A DNA stretch of 64,000 bases from Ophiura sarsii. Taxonomy: Eukaryota > Echinodermata > Ophiuroidea > Amphilepidida > Ophiuridae. The notes below the pieces were generated by a model, which worked only from the letters and a program-made list of their open reading frames with translations, made no database searches and was not told the DNA's origin. The stretch is from NCBI GenBank assembly GCA_035610835.1, contig CM069455.1:49882955-49946954 (forward strand). The letters are read 5' to 3'. How positions within the stretch are numbered: the first letter of the stretch is position 1; every line of letters begins with the position of its first letter. A program made the translations under genes and the position numbers. This document shows, in pieces, positions 23,953 to 35,900 of the stretch.

Positions 23953-23966
23953 CACCGCTGCCACCA
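23953..23966 (-). promoter_or_regulatory. Primer binding site, tRNA-Leu type
   Basis: Plus-strand CACCGCTGCCACCA equals the 3' end of a tRNA-Leu with CCA, so the minus strand has the complementary TGGTGGCAGCGGTG three bases inside the 5' LTR. This fixes the element's orientation. Confidence 0.8.
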
Positions 23967-23969
23967 AAC

Positions 23970-24427
23970 TGTAACAGGGATATTCTTGCCCTATTACGTA
24001 AACATACAACGAACTGAAGAAACTAAGTTGACGCAGAAAGTATATTTACACCATGTGTCTTTATTCACCCAAAATCATAATACAAGATGTGTGCCGGTTG
24101 AAGCACCAAATGATAATGACTTCTCAGCTTGAAGTCCAGAAATAATATGATTGGTAAGCACATGGGCAAGCCACATGCTTACATGTGGCGGGCCAGTGGG
24201 CTTTGCTTTGATTGGCCTAGCCACAGTTTACAATAACACAATAGACTACTATGATTGGCTAAAGAACTACATCCAAGCAAGCAGCATCCACACACCTGTG
24301 TGCATGCATGCATGCCTGCCTGATTGGAATGTATGAATAGACTTAGCACAAGCTCTTTCGATAGACTTGTGCCAAGTCAAACTTAATGTGTTTAAAGAAT
24401 AATGTATTGCATAAATCTCCTTCTACA
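23970..24427 (-). repeat. LTR (5' LTR of the minus-strand element), internally deleted, 458 bp
   Basis: Same ends as 19883-20561, but one AGCACAT remains where the other LTR has two, so a 221-bp deletion by short direct repeats is the simplest explanation. Confidence 0.88.
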
Positions 24428-24467
24428 GACTGACTGAACTGACTATATACTACGAACATTAGGCCTA

Positions 24468-24608
24468 CGTACGTCATTTTCAGCGCCGCCGAAATTATTT
24501 TGTTAGAATGATCTTTTTAAAAACCGGCTTTAATCGCGAGAGGGCGCCATCTCTTTCAGAGTTTCAAAGTTGGCAGAAAGTTGGCTAGATATCGAATATC
24601 TACGGTAT
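24468..24608 (-). repeat. Dispersed repeat, copy 2
   Basis: Reverse complement of 14147-14290; it starts about 40 bases after the LTR element. Confidence 0.8.
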
Positions 24609-25902
24609 GTGGTCAGAAGTCACAAACTGGTCCAAAAACAAGTTTCACTTCTAATAATGTTGAGAAATGCACCAATTCTGATTAAACGGGACAAAACTTA
24701 AGTTTTACATACTTAATGACCCACAAACTATATATTGTTGGAAAGCTTAAGATTCAAGGTTTTTTATTTTTGCAAAAAAAGAATCAAATTATACAGGGTG
24801 TGTACAATTTTTACAGGGTGGAACATAAAAAAAATTGATAGTTTTTGCTCCTCACAAAATAGTTTGATAGTTTGTACAATTAGGGTTTAGCTGAAAATAG
24901 TCACCAAAATCAGAACAACCGCAGAAGGTGCTACCAAATTTGCTAAGAATCATTTGCCCAAAATGTACACAGGAAAAGTACAGGGTCTAAAATTATGATG
25001 AAATAATGCATAAAATGAATGTTTGTATATAATATTCTATGAAATTTAGTTAGCATGGACCATTTAATTTAAAAGAAAATGGTTATCAAAATGAACTACA
25101 TGAATATCGCTAAAGTTCCTTTTATTTTGAATACAGGGTGGTCCAAAATAGGTCTAAATAGCAAATTTTTCATGAATCTATGAACAATTCTGTGAAGAAA
25201 CACTTCTGGCTTTTTTAGTTGAATGTTTTACTACCCAGGGTAGAAAAGGACTGAAGAGTCACACAAATGAAATAGAGAGACTGCGATCTGGTCATTGTTT
25301 AATCAATAAAATGAATAAAACTGTGTATTTTTTACATTAAAACACTCCCTGAATTGAACATCATATTCTAGTAGAGAATGTCTAGATAACAATTCAATAT
25401 TAGTATTCATAGTAGCAGGTACATGTTATTAACACATATGAGAAGTTTGAAAACTTTCCTATGTATACTTTTAAAATGGCATCAATTTCAAAAGTTCTAG
25501 TTTTCCGCTATTGTGTGTACAAACCTATGGGCTCCTCATCCACCGGCTCCTCATCCACCGCTCCCACCCTTGACTCACTCGACGTTTAGATTGATAACAT
25601 CACTGTTGCTAAACATGTGGCTTTAATTCTTTTTTTATTCGGTAGCTGGATAAATTGTCTTTAATATGATACCAAAAATATTATGTTTTTTTGACAACTT
25701 CTATTTAAAATAGAGACACGTATCACGATTTTAAGGATTTTTTGAAACGATCCCACCTTATTTGATATACCTATTAGTGACCTGTGACCATGTGCCCTGT
25801 GGTCCCTACTCTATTCATAGGCCTAGATTATAGTACAGATAGCAATAATGTCATACGTGCAACAAATCATTGACCCTAACTAATTTACCTCATCATAATA
25901 TA
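24609..25902. other. Intergenic, no gene seen
   Basis: AT-rich. TACAGGGTG phrases at about 24795, 24816 and 25133 look like mariner-type ends without partners. CTCCTCATCCACCG is duplicated near 25532-25560. Confidence 0.4.
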
Positions 25903-26200
25903 CAGGATGTATCAACAAAAAAATAAGACTGTGTCATGACGGCTTTATACTTGTTAGAACCACTGGATCATGACAAATTCACCTTCAGTGCATAGCCCAA
26001 TTAATAATATTCTGAAATCTTAGATTAATCCAATGAAAAATAAGACCGCTAGTACTCTATTGGGCTTCCTCTGGACAGTAACGTAACTGAACAGGCGCAG
26101 CTTTTACGCACGCGTATGTATCTTCCGTCTTTCAACACTCGTGTGTATACGCCTGCGCCGCAAGTAGTCGCGCGCGTTATGTGCCGCAATTAATAGAATA

Positions 26201-28014
26201 CACTGCAAAAACGTTGCTTAAATATTTACTCAACATTTTACACAACGTTGTTGAAGTATGCAACCGCTCAACAGTTGCGTAAAATTTACCCAACACCGTT
26301 GGATAACATGTTTTCACCAACAGTTGAACAATTCCAGTTACTCAACAGTTGCATAATTTGAATTACCCAACAGTTGGGTATTATTTAGAGAATAATTACT
26401 GCGTAACAACTGTTTTCGTGAATTTGTTTTAAAATCAGAGGTTTTTGTTCTGGTCTGAGGAATTGTCCCGAGGGGCGCAGCCCCCGAGGGACAATTCCGA
26501 ATGACCAGAACAAAACCCGAGGATTTCAAAACAAATTCACGAAAACAGTTGTTAAGCAGTCATTATTCTCATTCATTACTGAAAAAGATGCATATTTTAT
26601 CCAAATCGTTGATTTGTACCGATATAATCTTGCAAATAATTAATTAGTTTTCTGTTTATTTTGTCCACCCCTTCTTAGTTATTGAAAGAGTCCAAGTCGG
26701 GTCATCCCCTCATTAACATTTTTATCATTCAACCAATCAGAAATAAGCTTTAATCGTGTTTCCTCATAACTCATTGAATATTCAGTTTAGGGGCGTGAGG
26801 CGTTAATTTGATTGGTCGGTCAGTGAGCAAAACAATAACACTTTGGCGCAGTACTTTCGGGCAATTATTAGTAACCCGCGCTCGGCGTGCGCATTCTCAT
26901 CTAACGATTAATTTGATTGGAACGCACTTGGTACGCAGCTATCGCGATTATTCATGAAGTAATGAATAAGTAACCATTTGTCGGGCATTTTAATACCAAC
27001 TGTCGCTTAATTTGTGAATTGTAGCCATATGTTGGGTGTTTTAATGCAAATCGTTGCTTATTTGTGACAAGTTTGTATCATATATTGAGCATTTTTGTAA
27101 TTCTGGGTGATGCAGCAGAGCTACATACATCACTTCCTCCCGGTAGTGAACCGGTCACTTGTAAAGGGAATTCAGAGCTAAATACACCATTCTCTTTCGG
27201 TAGTGAATCTGTAATTTCTTTTAACGTGTTATTTAACTATATTTGTAATATCTGACATCTCTTATCATTGGTGTTTTTTACTGTGAACGTTGTCCCAACG
27301 TAGTCTTGCTATCTTGGTATGAAGGTATAAATAGTCAATATTATATAATACATAAACATATTTATGTGATTCTTTTGGTAGAAAATAGATCACATGACAT
27401 GAACTATTCAGTATATGCCCATGTCTTGTATTTTTGGGCTATACAAATCGACTATTCAATATTCATCGCTAGTGACGTCGCTACTAACACCGCTGAAATT
27501 ATATTCATAAACAAATATATGTCAAACAAGGATGATAACTTTAAATTATGTTGTCAGTGTTTGCGCTTTATTCCGTTTTGGATGCCAAGACAGAATAAAT
27601 CTAATTGTGGTCCTGGGGCACAAGTTGCGGACGTGATAAGATATATGCGTATACAACCATTCCCCAAATTCTGAGAAGATCCATCACACGGACGCCATTA
27701 GAATCGAGAATTTAAGCAACAATTGATCAATAAAAACCACATGGGTAAATCTTAACATACGTTGCGTGATTGCCTGAGACAAATACTCAACAGTTGCCCA
27801 ATTGAAACAATTAACGCAATATTTTAGCAACAAAACAAGTTTTGACCGGGGGTTTCCCCAACTTGTTACTAAATTGTTTTGCTCAACGTTGGGTAGTTTT
27901 TACTTTTATACAACACCTAGATTTCTACATGTTGAATGAATTTTAATCAACACGTCAACCAACGGATGATAAAAGTACTTTTAGCAACGTATTTTAAGCA
28001 ACCTTTTTGCAGTG
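26201..28014. mobile_element. EnSpm/CACTA-like non-autonomous element
   Basis: The ends CACTGCAAAAACGTTGCTTAA and the inverse of CACTGCAAAAAGGTTGCTTAA lie between TA duplications (26199-26200, 28015-28016). Many subterminal copies of CAACAGTTG or near variants follow in both orientations (for example 26269, 26327, 26343, 26367, 27788). CACTG-type ends, a short target duplication and clustered subterminal repeats are typical of EnSpm/CACTA elements. No transposase seen; the 123-codon frame at 27306 has no recognisable domain. Confidence 0.65.
26405..26553. repeat. Near-perfect hairpin inside the EnSpm-like element
   Basis: Arms of about 70 bases (AACAACTGTTTTCGTGAATT...GGAATTGTCCC(GAGGGGC)) fold back around GCAGCC near 26475. 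Probably a nested foldback or an amplified subterminal repeat. Confidence 0.85.
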
Positions 28015-28377
28015 TACGCGGTTACGTCACTGTCTCGTGATGGTCAAATAGAGCATAAGTTGCGTAAACCATGTAGTTATTTATAGTTTATTCTCACCAA
28101 ATCGCAGCTAAAAGCTGAATTACATGGTTATTACATTGGTATAAAAAAAATTGCACATAGAAATGTATACAAAAATAACATCAACATTGAACAATAAATA
28201 TGATAAAAGAGATTAAAAGATATCAAAAATACATAAATAATTAAAGGTTGTACATGCTAAGTCGCCTAAAAAGCTAATATTGCACTGAGGGTGACCTGAG
28301 GGTGACATATAAAAAAAAACGGCAATTTTAAATGACACAGGGAATGGATCACAAACCTACATAAGAGTCAGATTATC

Positions 28378-28419
<42 letters not shown>

Positions 28420-28811
28420 TAGCAAGAAAATGTACTTATTAATGTAATTTACTAGTCTGTACAATCAATGACAATGGGAATTACACATAAAACCAGAAAA
28501 TGACATGGTTTACATTTCAAAACTTTGCATTCATAAACATTGTAAAGCATCTATCATTAACAATAGCAAATACTAGTTTGGTATTACTCTTAATTCTCGC
28601 ACAATCATTAATAGCTATTCATATAGTCCACAAATTTGATGCACGAACATTTCTGTGCAATGTTAAATGTTTCTCAGTGTTCTCATGAGAAAGCCTCAGC
28701 ATGGGGTAAGTTGTGGTAAGAAAGCACCAATCAAATTGGTCATGGTTCAGTTGTTTCAATAGGGATTAAGTTCATGCTGAATGATAGTCCTATTTATTTT
28801 GATACACCCTG

Positions 28812-28977
28812 TATAATTCATAATCTGCAAATAGTGCAAATAAATGTGTGATAATAGTAGTAATAGGTAACCAAATAATGTACACAAGTTCAACGTCATC
28901 GTTCAACTATCATAACTGTATTAATGACATCAATACTAATAATAGGCTAACATACAGGGCGAGTCAGAAAGAAGTTT
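28812..28977. other. Short intergenic gap
   Basis: AT-rich; ends with TACAGGGCGAGTCAGAAAG, a possible mariner-type terminus next to the foldback. Confidence 0.3.
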
Positions 28978-29605
28978 ACCCGGATTGGTGATATATTTAA
29001 AATTTCAAAAAATGACACTCGAGAGTTCAGTAAAGCATATATTTTTAAAACAAGCATTCTCTCCTGCTTATTAGGAAAAAGGAATGACACAAATTGATCA
29101 TTACTAAGAGGAGTTATGCCTATTTTAATAAAGGTACTCATTTTGCAAGCTGTCCACCGAATACTTGACCAAGCAATTGTAAAGTATACATTTTAGCTGC
29201 GTACTTCCCTATTGACCGAGATTGGTGATGTTTTTCAAAACAAATAAATGACACTTAAAAGCATTTATTTACCAAACATACTCTGCTGCTTATTAGAGAA
29301 AATCAATGAAGCAAATTGATCATTCCTAAGAGAAGTTATGCCTGTTTTACTGAAGGGCAGGGCATTAATTGTAGGTAAGTACACAGCTAAAATGCTTACT
29401 TTAGATTTGTTTTGTCAAGTATTCCGTGGACAGCTTGCAAAATGAGTACCTTTATTAAAATAGGCATAACTCCTCTTTAGCAATGATCAATTTGTGTCAT
29501 TCTTTTTTTCTAATAAGCAGGAGAGAATGCTTGTTAAATATATGCTTTACTGAACTCTCAAGTGTCATTTGTTTGTTTTTTAAAACATCACCAATCATTA
29601 GTAAA
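28978..29605. repeat. Three-copy foldback repeat
   Basis: A ~230-bp unit (GATTGGTGAT, AATGACACT(C/T)GAGAGTTCAG, CTGCTTATTAG, TTGATCATT, TTGCAAGCTGTCCAC) lies forward at 28978-29210 and inverted at 29375-29605. A third, more diverged forward copy sits between them (about 29215-29360). Non-coding. Confidence 0.75.
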
Positions 29606-29884
29606 TATTACAGTGCGAAAAAGTGGTAAAATACGTCAACATTATTTAAATAATACTCAGCGTTAGCTATAAAGTTAGTTCTAAATAAATACTAGGTCTG
29701 TGTTACCAGATATTTCAAACTAAACGGCAAGTTAGTAATAATACCCTACATGTACTTTGTGACATGATATTTTTATCAAATGATCACATGACGATTGACG
29801 AAGCAATCTATGAACTCGGCGAGCGGACTGGTTGCGACGCCCCTTTTCTAGTTGGCGCACACCATACCATCTTTTCTTTCCAAC

Positions 29885-30160
29885 ATGGCTGAAGCTGTAT
29901 TTACCGTTGAGAAAACCACCAAGAATATCTTGCAGTGTGCCATCTGCCATGAGCAATACCAGGATCCCAGAGCGTTACCGTGTCAACACGGATTCTGTAG
30001 GGAGTGTTTGGAAGACTGGGCTAAGAAGAGTAGAGTCAAAGGCTAGCTGGCATGTCCATTCTGTAGAAAGGAGGTTTCTTTGCCAGAAGAAGGAGTGAAA
30101 GGACTTCCCGTACATATTCTAGTTAGCAGTCTCAAAGATATTTGTGAGGAGAGTAAACAG
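29885..30160 (+). CDS. NHL-type TRIM E3 ligase, exon 1 (RING), with in-frame stop
   Basis: The start ATG at 29885 has a good context (CCAACATGG). The 92 codons encode a C3HC4 RING: C18-x2-C21, C33-x-H35, C38-x2-C41 and C57-P-F-C60, in the usual TRIM spacing. RING fingers recruit E2 enzymes for ubiquitin transfer. A TAG at codon 54 (30044-30046) lies between the sixth and seventh zinc ligands; the frame beyond it still reads as normal RING and linker (LACPFCRKEVSLPEE...) up to a donor site AAACAG/GTTAGT at 30160/30161. The exon joins 40743 in phase 0. The stop is either a recent nonsense mutation, a null allele or a base error; if real, a 53-residue peptide without a complete RING results. Confidence 0.8.
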
Positions 30161-30791
30161 GTTAGTAGCCAAGTGCTGATTTGTAATGATTGGGTAACCA
30201 TGTAGGGGCAAAATGGCACCAACTTGTTCCTAGCTTGTGCTTGCTAGACTTGTCAATTGTGCAGGTTATTGCAAAAATGCTCGGCTATTTTACTGATTGT
30301 TTCTGAGATCATAAGGAGCACTAGAAGGCTTTATATCCCCGGGATGCTGCAACACCCATGGACCCGTGCTGTTTCATGATGTTCCCATTTTGACTCCGTG
30401 GTCCGTGGTTCGCTAAAATCTCACAGCTCTTTCAGCGTAGGCGCATTGGCCATGAGACATGGCCATTAGGTTAATACCGTACATATTGTCAGTACATTGT
30501 TTACTATTTATAACACTTTGTAAGTAAAATGCAAAAAACAGAGGGGAAAATCGCGCGCATTCGCCGCATTTTTATCAAGGCTTTGTCTTTTTTCGGGATT
30601 CTTGCTCCACTAATTCTTGGTACACGTTTTAAATTTCAAAACCCTAACCCCAAAATGGGTGCTTTCGACAAACATGCTTTCTTTGCTATATAATACAAAT
30701 CATCGGGACGATGTCACCCTCCCCCCCCCCCCCCCCCCCCCCCTCCTTCCCCCGACTGTCATGCCAGAGGGGGGCACATCACCTATACAAT

Positions 30792-31284
30792 TGTAAGAGC
30801 ACGAGTATTGATATGTTGGAGGGAGAACGCATGCGCAATTGATCATGTATTATAACGCCTATCCTATTCCATTATAAAGGCACTGTAGTCAGTGACCTAG
30901 TCATGTGATCAATTGGGCATATGTGTTAGCTCCTATACAAGTTGCAGTGGTGCCTGTAAGCCCAAGCTTAGAGAGGAGTTGTGTCTTGGTCTTCGATCAG
31001 ACAACACAAGCAGTCGAGTCTTGGCAGTAGCCAAAAGCAGTTGTAGTTGGCTCTGTGGTTTTTGGCACCACTCAACGGTATGTTTAAATACTAACTCTCG
31101 TAGGTCGGAATCTATGTATGGAGATGGAGATTACCGAGCCTAAGCCAATAAAGCAGTAACATGAATAAATAAGAAGTCGTTAAGTGTTTAATAGGTGTGG
31201 AGTTCCGAGCCCAGGCATTCTGTAGATATTCAGTTAGGATGGTAGTTAAAAAGAAAGAACGCCATCCTACTGACCAATCTCACA
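30792..31284 (+). repeat. 5' LTR, 493 bp
   Basis: Nearly identical to 37285-37776. The visible differences cluster in one short block (CCCAAGCTTAGAGAGGAGTT here, CCCAAACCTAGAGTCAGTT there). Confidence 0.85.
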
Positions 31285-31851
31285 CTGGTGGCCAATATGG
31301 GGCTTTCTAGTTCACACATTAATTGGCACTTGGCTATCATTCCAAGAAAATTGTCTTGGTAAGCTACAAGTGTTGTGTCATCAACGTTTCTTCTAGTTTT
31401 CAAGACTACAAGTTTTGGGAGCATCTAGTTTCTTCAAGTTTTCAGAAATTTTTCTACAAGATTACAAGTTTTGGGAGCTGGAATCAACTGCAACAAAACG
31501 TTGTTGTTTTTCCTCGTTTGGCGCATCGTGGACGTAACTTTTGAGCCAAGAACTTACGAATTGGCGATTGACGGTAGATTGACCATGGATTTCACACGAG
31601 TATTATGCGGTATTTCGCGAATGATGCGCCGACTGCCGAGACTGTGGCAACAAGAAACCATGGAAGTGGACGAGCAGTGGTTTTACACGAAATTCTAGCC
31701 ACCACATACACGCAGAGGTAAACATTGATTATAGTGTGATTTTTAGTGTGGTTGTAATAATGTAGTTTAAGGTTATTAGTACTATAGTTGTAAGTTTATT
31801 GTTAGATAATGTCGTGTCTGTCGCCTGGCCATTATTAGATGGTCAGTCGAC

Positions 31852-32913
31852 ATGGCTGTTTGGATTTACCCTGAATCTTTTAAGGGTCTTCCCGGTGAAG
31901 TAATCCAACCATGGTTGGAACGGATGGATTACGCAGTGAGGGAGGAGAGGCGATATTTCACTCCCATGGGAAAAAAAGAGATCGAAAATAGGTTTTGCCA
32001 ATTGTTACCAGTGTATTTATTAGGGACCGCGTACTTTGTTTATATAAGCCTTCCGGACGCAGTAAAAAATAATTACGATCTATTGAAGACAAAATTGTGT
32101 CAAATTTTCAGGGATGAGGATGCGGTGAATGAATTTAGGAAATCTGTAACAGCGCGGAAACTGGCAACTAAGGAAATAATTGATATCTATATGGCCGAAT
32201 TGCGCCGTTTAAACATTTTCGAATTACACGTAAACCAAGAATTAAATATTAATACAATTAAAGGGGTGAGGGAGGTATTGAAAGAGATGGATGTAGAAAT
32301 GAATGACTACCAGAAGGCGGGCATTGATCGGGGTCCGACTCCCTGTTACACGCCGTACATGGTCACTCTATCCCAGAACGCACAAGCGCGAGCTGCGAAT
32401 ATTGATGACAAGGGCTATAAGGACACAAATGATGATCCTGCCTTGCGCAATGATTCAGCAGCAGATGCGCCGTTGCATATATCTGGCTATGGGGACCATG
32501 GCGGGCAAAGCAGGTTAGATGGCCCCTCCGATTCTCGCCTCTGTGGTGATCACGACCAATTTTCTCCCTTTGATTTGTTTGCTCGATCTCCCACCCCTGT
32601 GAAAAATGAGCGTATAGTTCGTTTGCCCGATACGATTCGACCGCCCGAACCTAGTAGAAATAACGATGTTGATTCCTTTGCGCCTGAGCGAATCGATTCT
32701 TTTTCAGATATTGTTTTAAGTGAGGATGAATCCATCCCCCAAAAATTGCAGTTCTTTGGATTTAAGAATTCTACCCTTGTCGATATATTGAAAGTCAAAT
32801 CTTCCCCCACTGTACCTACGGTAGACACGACGTTAGGGGAATTACGTCCCACTCATCCGGGAAATATGACGGTTCCCCCACACCCGACGAGACCACCAGA
32901 CAGGGCTGGTTAA
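31852..32913 (+). CDS. Gag-like protein of LTR retrotransposon
   Basis: A 353-codon frame begins MAVWIYPESFKG. Residues about 20-120 look like a retrotransposon capsid domain: WLERMDYAVREE, LLPVYLLGTAYFVYISLPD, then YDLLKTKLCQIFRDE, and a region like FRKSVTARKLATKE. The C-terminal half is acidic, proline- and serine-rich. No CCHC zinc knuckle was found, and there is no pol frame downstream, so packaging would need partners from another element. An intact gag-only frame suggests recent activity. The identification rests on general pattern, not on a search. Confidence 0.6.
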   Translation: MAVWIYPESFKGLPGEVIQPWLERMDYAVREERRYFTPMGKKEIENRFCQLLPVYLLGTAYFVYISLPDAVKNNYDLLKTKLCQIFRDEDAVNEFRKSVTARKLATKEIIDIYMAELRRLNIFELHVNQELNINTIKGVREVLKEMDVEMNDYQKAGIDRGPTPCYTPYMVTLSQNAQARAANIDDKGYKDTNDDPALRNDSAADAPLHISGYGDHGGQSRLDGPSDSRLCGDHDQFSPFDLFARSPTPVKNERIVRLPDTIRPPEPSRNNDVDSFAPERIDSFSDIVLSEDESIPQKLQFFGFKNSTLVDILKVKSSPTVPTVDTTLGELRPTHPGNMTVPPHPTRPPDRAG

Positions 32914-35900
32914 ATCGTCGCCTCAGAAAAAAGAAAAAAGGTGAAAATGTTGGTAAAAGTCGGGTTTTATTTCCCATTTTATCAAAAAGGGTCTTCCAGG
33001 GACTTCAATATTATTGTAATAATCAAGTCTTATCTCTGCATTTAATTTTGTTAAAATTGGAGACATTTCGCTAAGGACATCTGGCATACGCATACATGTA
33101 TTAGGCATTTTATATGGATGCTATGATTGTACTTTCAAAGTAGGGTTGATTTCGGACAAGTGAGTTGGCTTAATTATAAATAAATTTGTGTTACAGTGGT
33201 AAATGATTTATAAACGTTCATGGGGTCTTTAGTGATTGTTTATCAGGCTTATCAAAATTTAGAATAGGGTAAATGAATAAGTATGGTCGATGATAGTATT
33301 GAAAATTTTGCCAATTAAGCATGAAAACCGAAAGTTATATCTATGCTAATGATGAAGTAGAAGTTCAATTGGTTGTCGTTACTACGAAAATGTAAGATAT
33401 GATTGCCTTGATTACCGTGTTAGCGCCAGTCGTAATTCGGAAAAACCGTAGCTCGCCAACCGTTCAAGCCACACATATCAGTAAAACGTAGTAAGTAGCA
33501 ACAATTTGAAGTTAAGCCTTTAAAATTGCATTAGATATTAAATCGGAGTCATCCTTAATATGGTGAATAGGATTTACATGAATTGATTTTATGCGTGATT
33601 CAAATAGCCATTTATTTTAATATTGCGATTACTATTTCCAGCAGTAAATAGAAAATGAGGTTATATTTACTATAGTTGATACTTTGTGATTGTCAACTCT
33701 CCACTCAATTATATTTGACCCAAAAGGTTACTATCCAGCAGACCAAAAGTCTCGCTCGCCAGGCAGTTTACTATTTCAGATGTATTTGTCATTGTCAATT
33801 AGCAGAGAGCTTGGAGAAAGTTTCGAATTTCAAATTATTGTTACAATTTGTTTTAGTCCCTTGCATTTAATTAAAGAAGGAAAAGTTAAGGGTTGATATA
33901 GGCCTGAATATATTCAAATTGTGAGACTTCAATTGTTGTCCACTGTTTCAATTATGTTTACATTTTGATGTCAATTAGATTAATAATAATACGATGGAAT
34001 TGAGTTATTGAGGTTCTTATAATATTATGGTTATATCAGAATTTTGAATATTGTGTGATGAGCAGTTTTGTTAACCCGACCGGTCGCATGTCTTTGCCAT
34101 CATAACAAGTATTCACAATTCTGTATATTTCTAAATTATTGATACAAAGTTTTGATGTTATTCAAGGCTTAAGGTTACCAATTAGGCACAGGAATTGTCC
34201 AATAGGTACTGAATTTAATGCTTGTTGTTATTAATTTGTATTAGGCACTTGGAAATACTATACAGTTCGGCTAGACTATACGTTTTATTTAACGTTTCTG
34301 GCGATGTCTATTTGGTTTTCAAACGTTCATGATTTCGTAAAAGGTTTTATCTTATTCCTTATCAAAATTTAGGTTTGTGTTAATGTAAGTGTTTTCAATT
34401 TTGCCGCAATTATCCTGATCAAATAATTGTTAAAGAATTGAGGATTACTAGTCATTGGGAATTATAATTTTGTATCAGTTATTCTTGAAGGGAATATAAA
34501 TTTTGTTTAGGTTTTATTTTTATTGTTTAAAATTCTTGTTTTAGCCATGTACACATATTATAATTTCGACAAGTTATAAGCCCAATTTCCTGAATTTTGG
34601 ACAAGTATCTGTCCAACATCATTTTATTCTACTCTAATGTTTGGTATAGTAAGATTGTTTGCGACAAGTTAAGTGGCTAATTCATCTTGGGAATGGATAC
34701 AAATGTCAACGTAAAGAGAGTTTGTTTTCAAGTAACGGTGAAAATTCCTTACGGGTCAACCATCCCATCAAGAGGTTAAATTCTTTGCCTGGTATATAAT
34801 GGTTATTCCTGTTTTAAAAAAAAAATACAGTTAACGATAAAACTATATATATTTTGAATCTAGGAAATTGCCGACAGAAAATGCAATTAGAACCATCTGT
34901 TGAATTATTTGTCAGCGGAATTGTTGCTACGTGGCAATAACTTTGAAAAAATATTTTAGCTGACTCCAACAGGATTTCAGTATTTGAATATTAGTTTAGT
35001 CATTCGATAGGCTGATTATTTTATGGCACAAATATAATGACAGACATGTGCTATTAGATATGTGTTTGGATATACAAATGGTTCAAAATGGTATAAATTT
35101 AATTGAGGTATTATTAACAATTACAGTGAATTTTTATTTTTACACCTTTGATTTTGGATATGTTAATTGAGTAAAGTTCGTTTTCAAGTTCAGGACAGTT
35201 AATACATTTGATGTACTTGATTTTGGAAGTGTTATTCTGAGTGTTTCAACCATTGAATTAATTATCTCACATTTGTTTTGATACACCCTGTATTATTACC
35301 AACAGGTAGCATTTGGAAAATATATGAACGCACCTTCATTTGTTCAAATTCAAGATATTCGGTCTCACAGTAGAAAGAGTTGATTTTATTCTGACACCCA
35401 CACATATGGTAAGGGCATGCTAGAAGTCATTCCTATAACCTATGGCATGAACTCTCCAGATGTTGAGATAAAAAGTTGAAATGAGATTGCACTAGTGGTT
35501 ACCATGGTAATTGGTTCAATTGAGGTTGGTTCATATTTCTATTGGTGCATACTATATACTGTGGTCAGTAAATAGGGATATATGGTGATTTGGAATAAAA
35601 TAAAGTAGTATTAAGTTGTAAATTTAGTCAACATAAAATTCAGCTCAAGTCATTGCCAGTCATGTATTCAGTACATAATTAAATTAGTAGCTAGCACCTA
35701 AAAGTTGTAATTCTACCTCAGTTCCATGTTTAGATAACTATAGTGAATGTAATTGCTATCATGTAGTAGATTAATTAGTCATGCTATGGAAATTAAGTTA
35801 CATTTCAATTGATTAATAATTCACAAGTTCTAATTCTCGGGCTATTGATTTTATTATTGTAACAACTCTTGCTAGTCAAGTCAGTAGATTAATAACCAAA

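Larger units (their letters stand above)
19883..24427 (-). mobile_element. Non-autonomous LTR retrotransposon, minus orientation
   Basis: Two long direct repeats (19883-20561 and 23970-24427) have TG...CA ends and a GACT duplication outside (19879-19882, 24428-24431). On the minus strand the order is 5' LTR (24427-23970), a primer site complementary to a tRNA-Leu 3' end, about 3.4 kb internal DNA, a purine tract, and the 3' LTR (20561-19883). The internal part lacks any gag, protease, reverse transcriptase or integrase frame; it is AT-rich with two tandem arrays. It therefore relies on another element for enzymes (LARD-like). In the aligned parts the LTRs show about two substitutions in 458 bases, so the insertion is young. 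Confidence 0.85.
25903..28811. mobile_element. Tc1/mariner-like non-autonomous element, split by a nested EnSpm-like element
   Basis: The ends CAGGATGTATCAACAAAAAA and the inverse of CAGGGTGTATCAAAATAAAT are flanked by TA on both sides. The inner parts of the ends also match (ATCATGACAAATT versus CCATGACCAATT). Removing the nested insert leaves about 1.09 kb, close to the size of the 44575-45665 element. It includes a ~40-base poly(C) tract at about 28379-28419. No transposase frame. Confidence 0.6.

Noticed and set aside
35277..35296. GATACACCCTGTA, a mariner-type end, as a separate transposon
   Set aside because: No opposite end was found within a reasonable distance; probably an old relic inside the retrotransposon.
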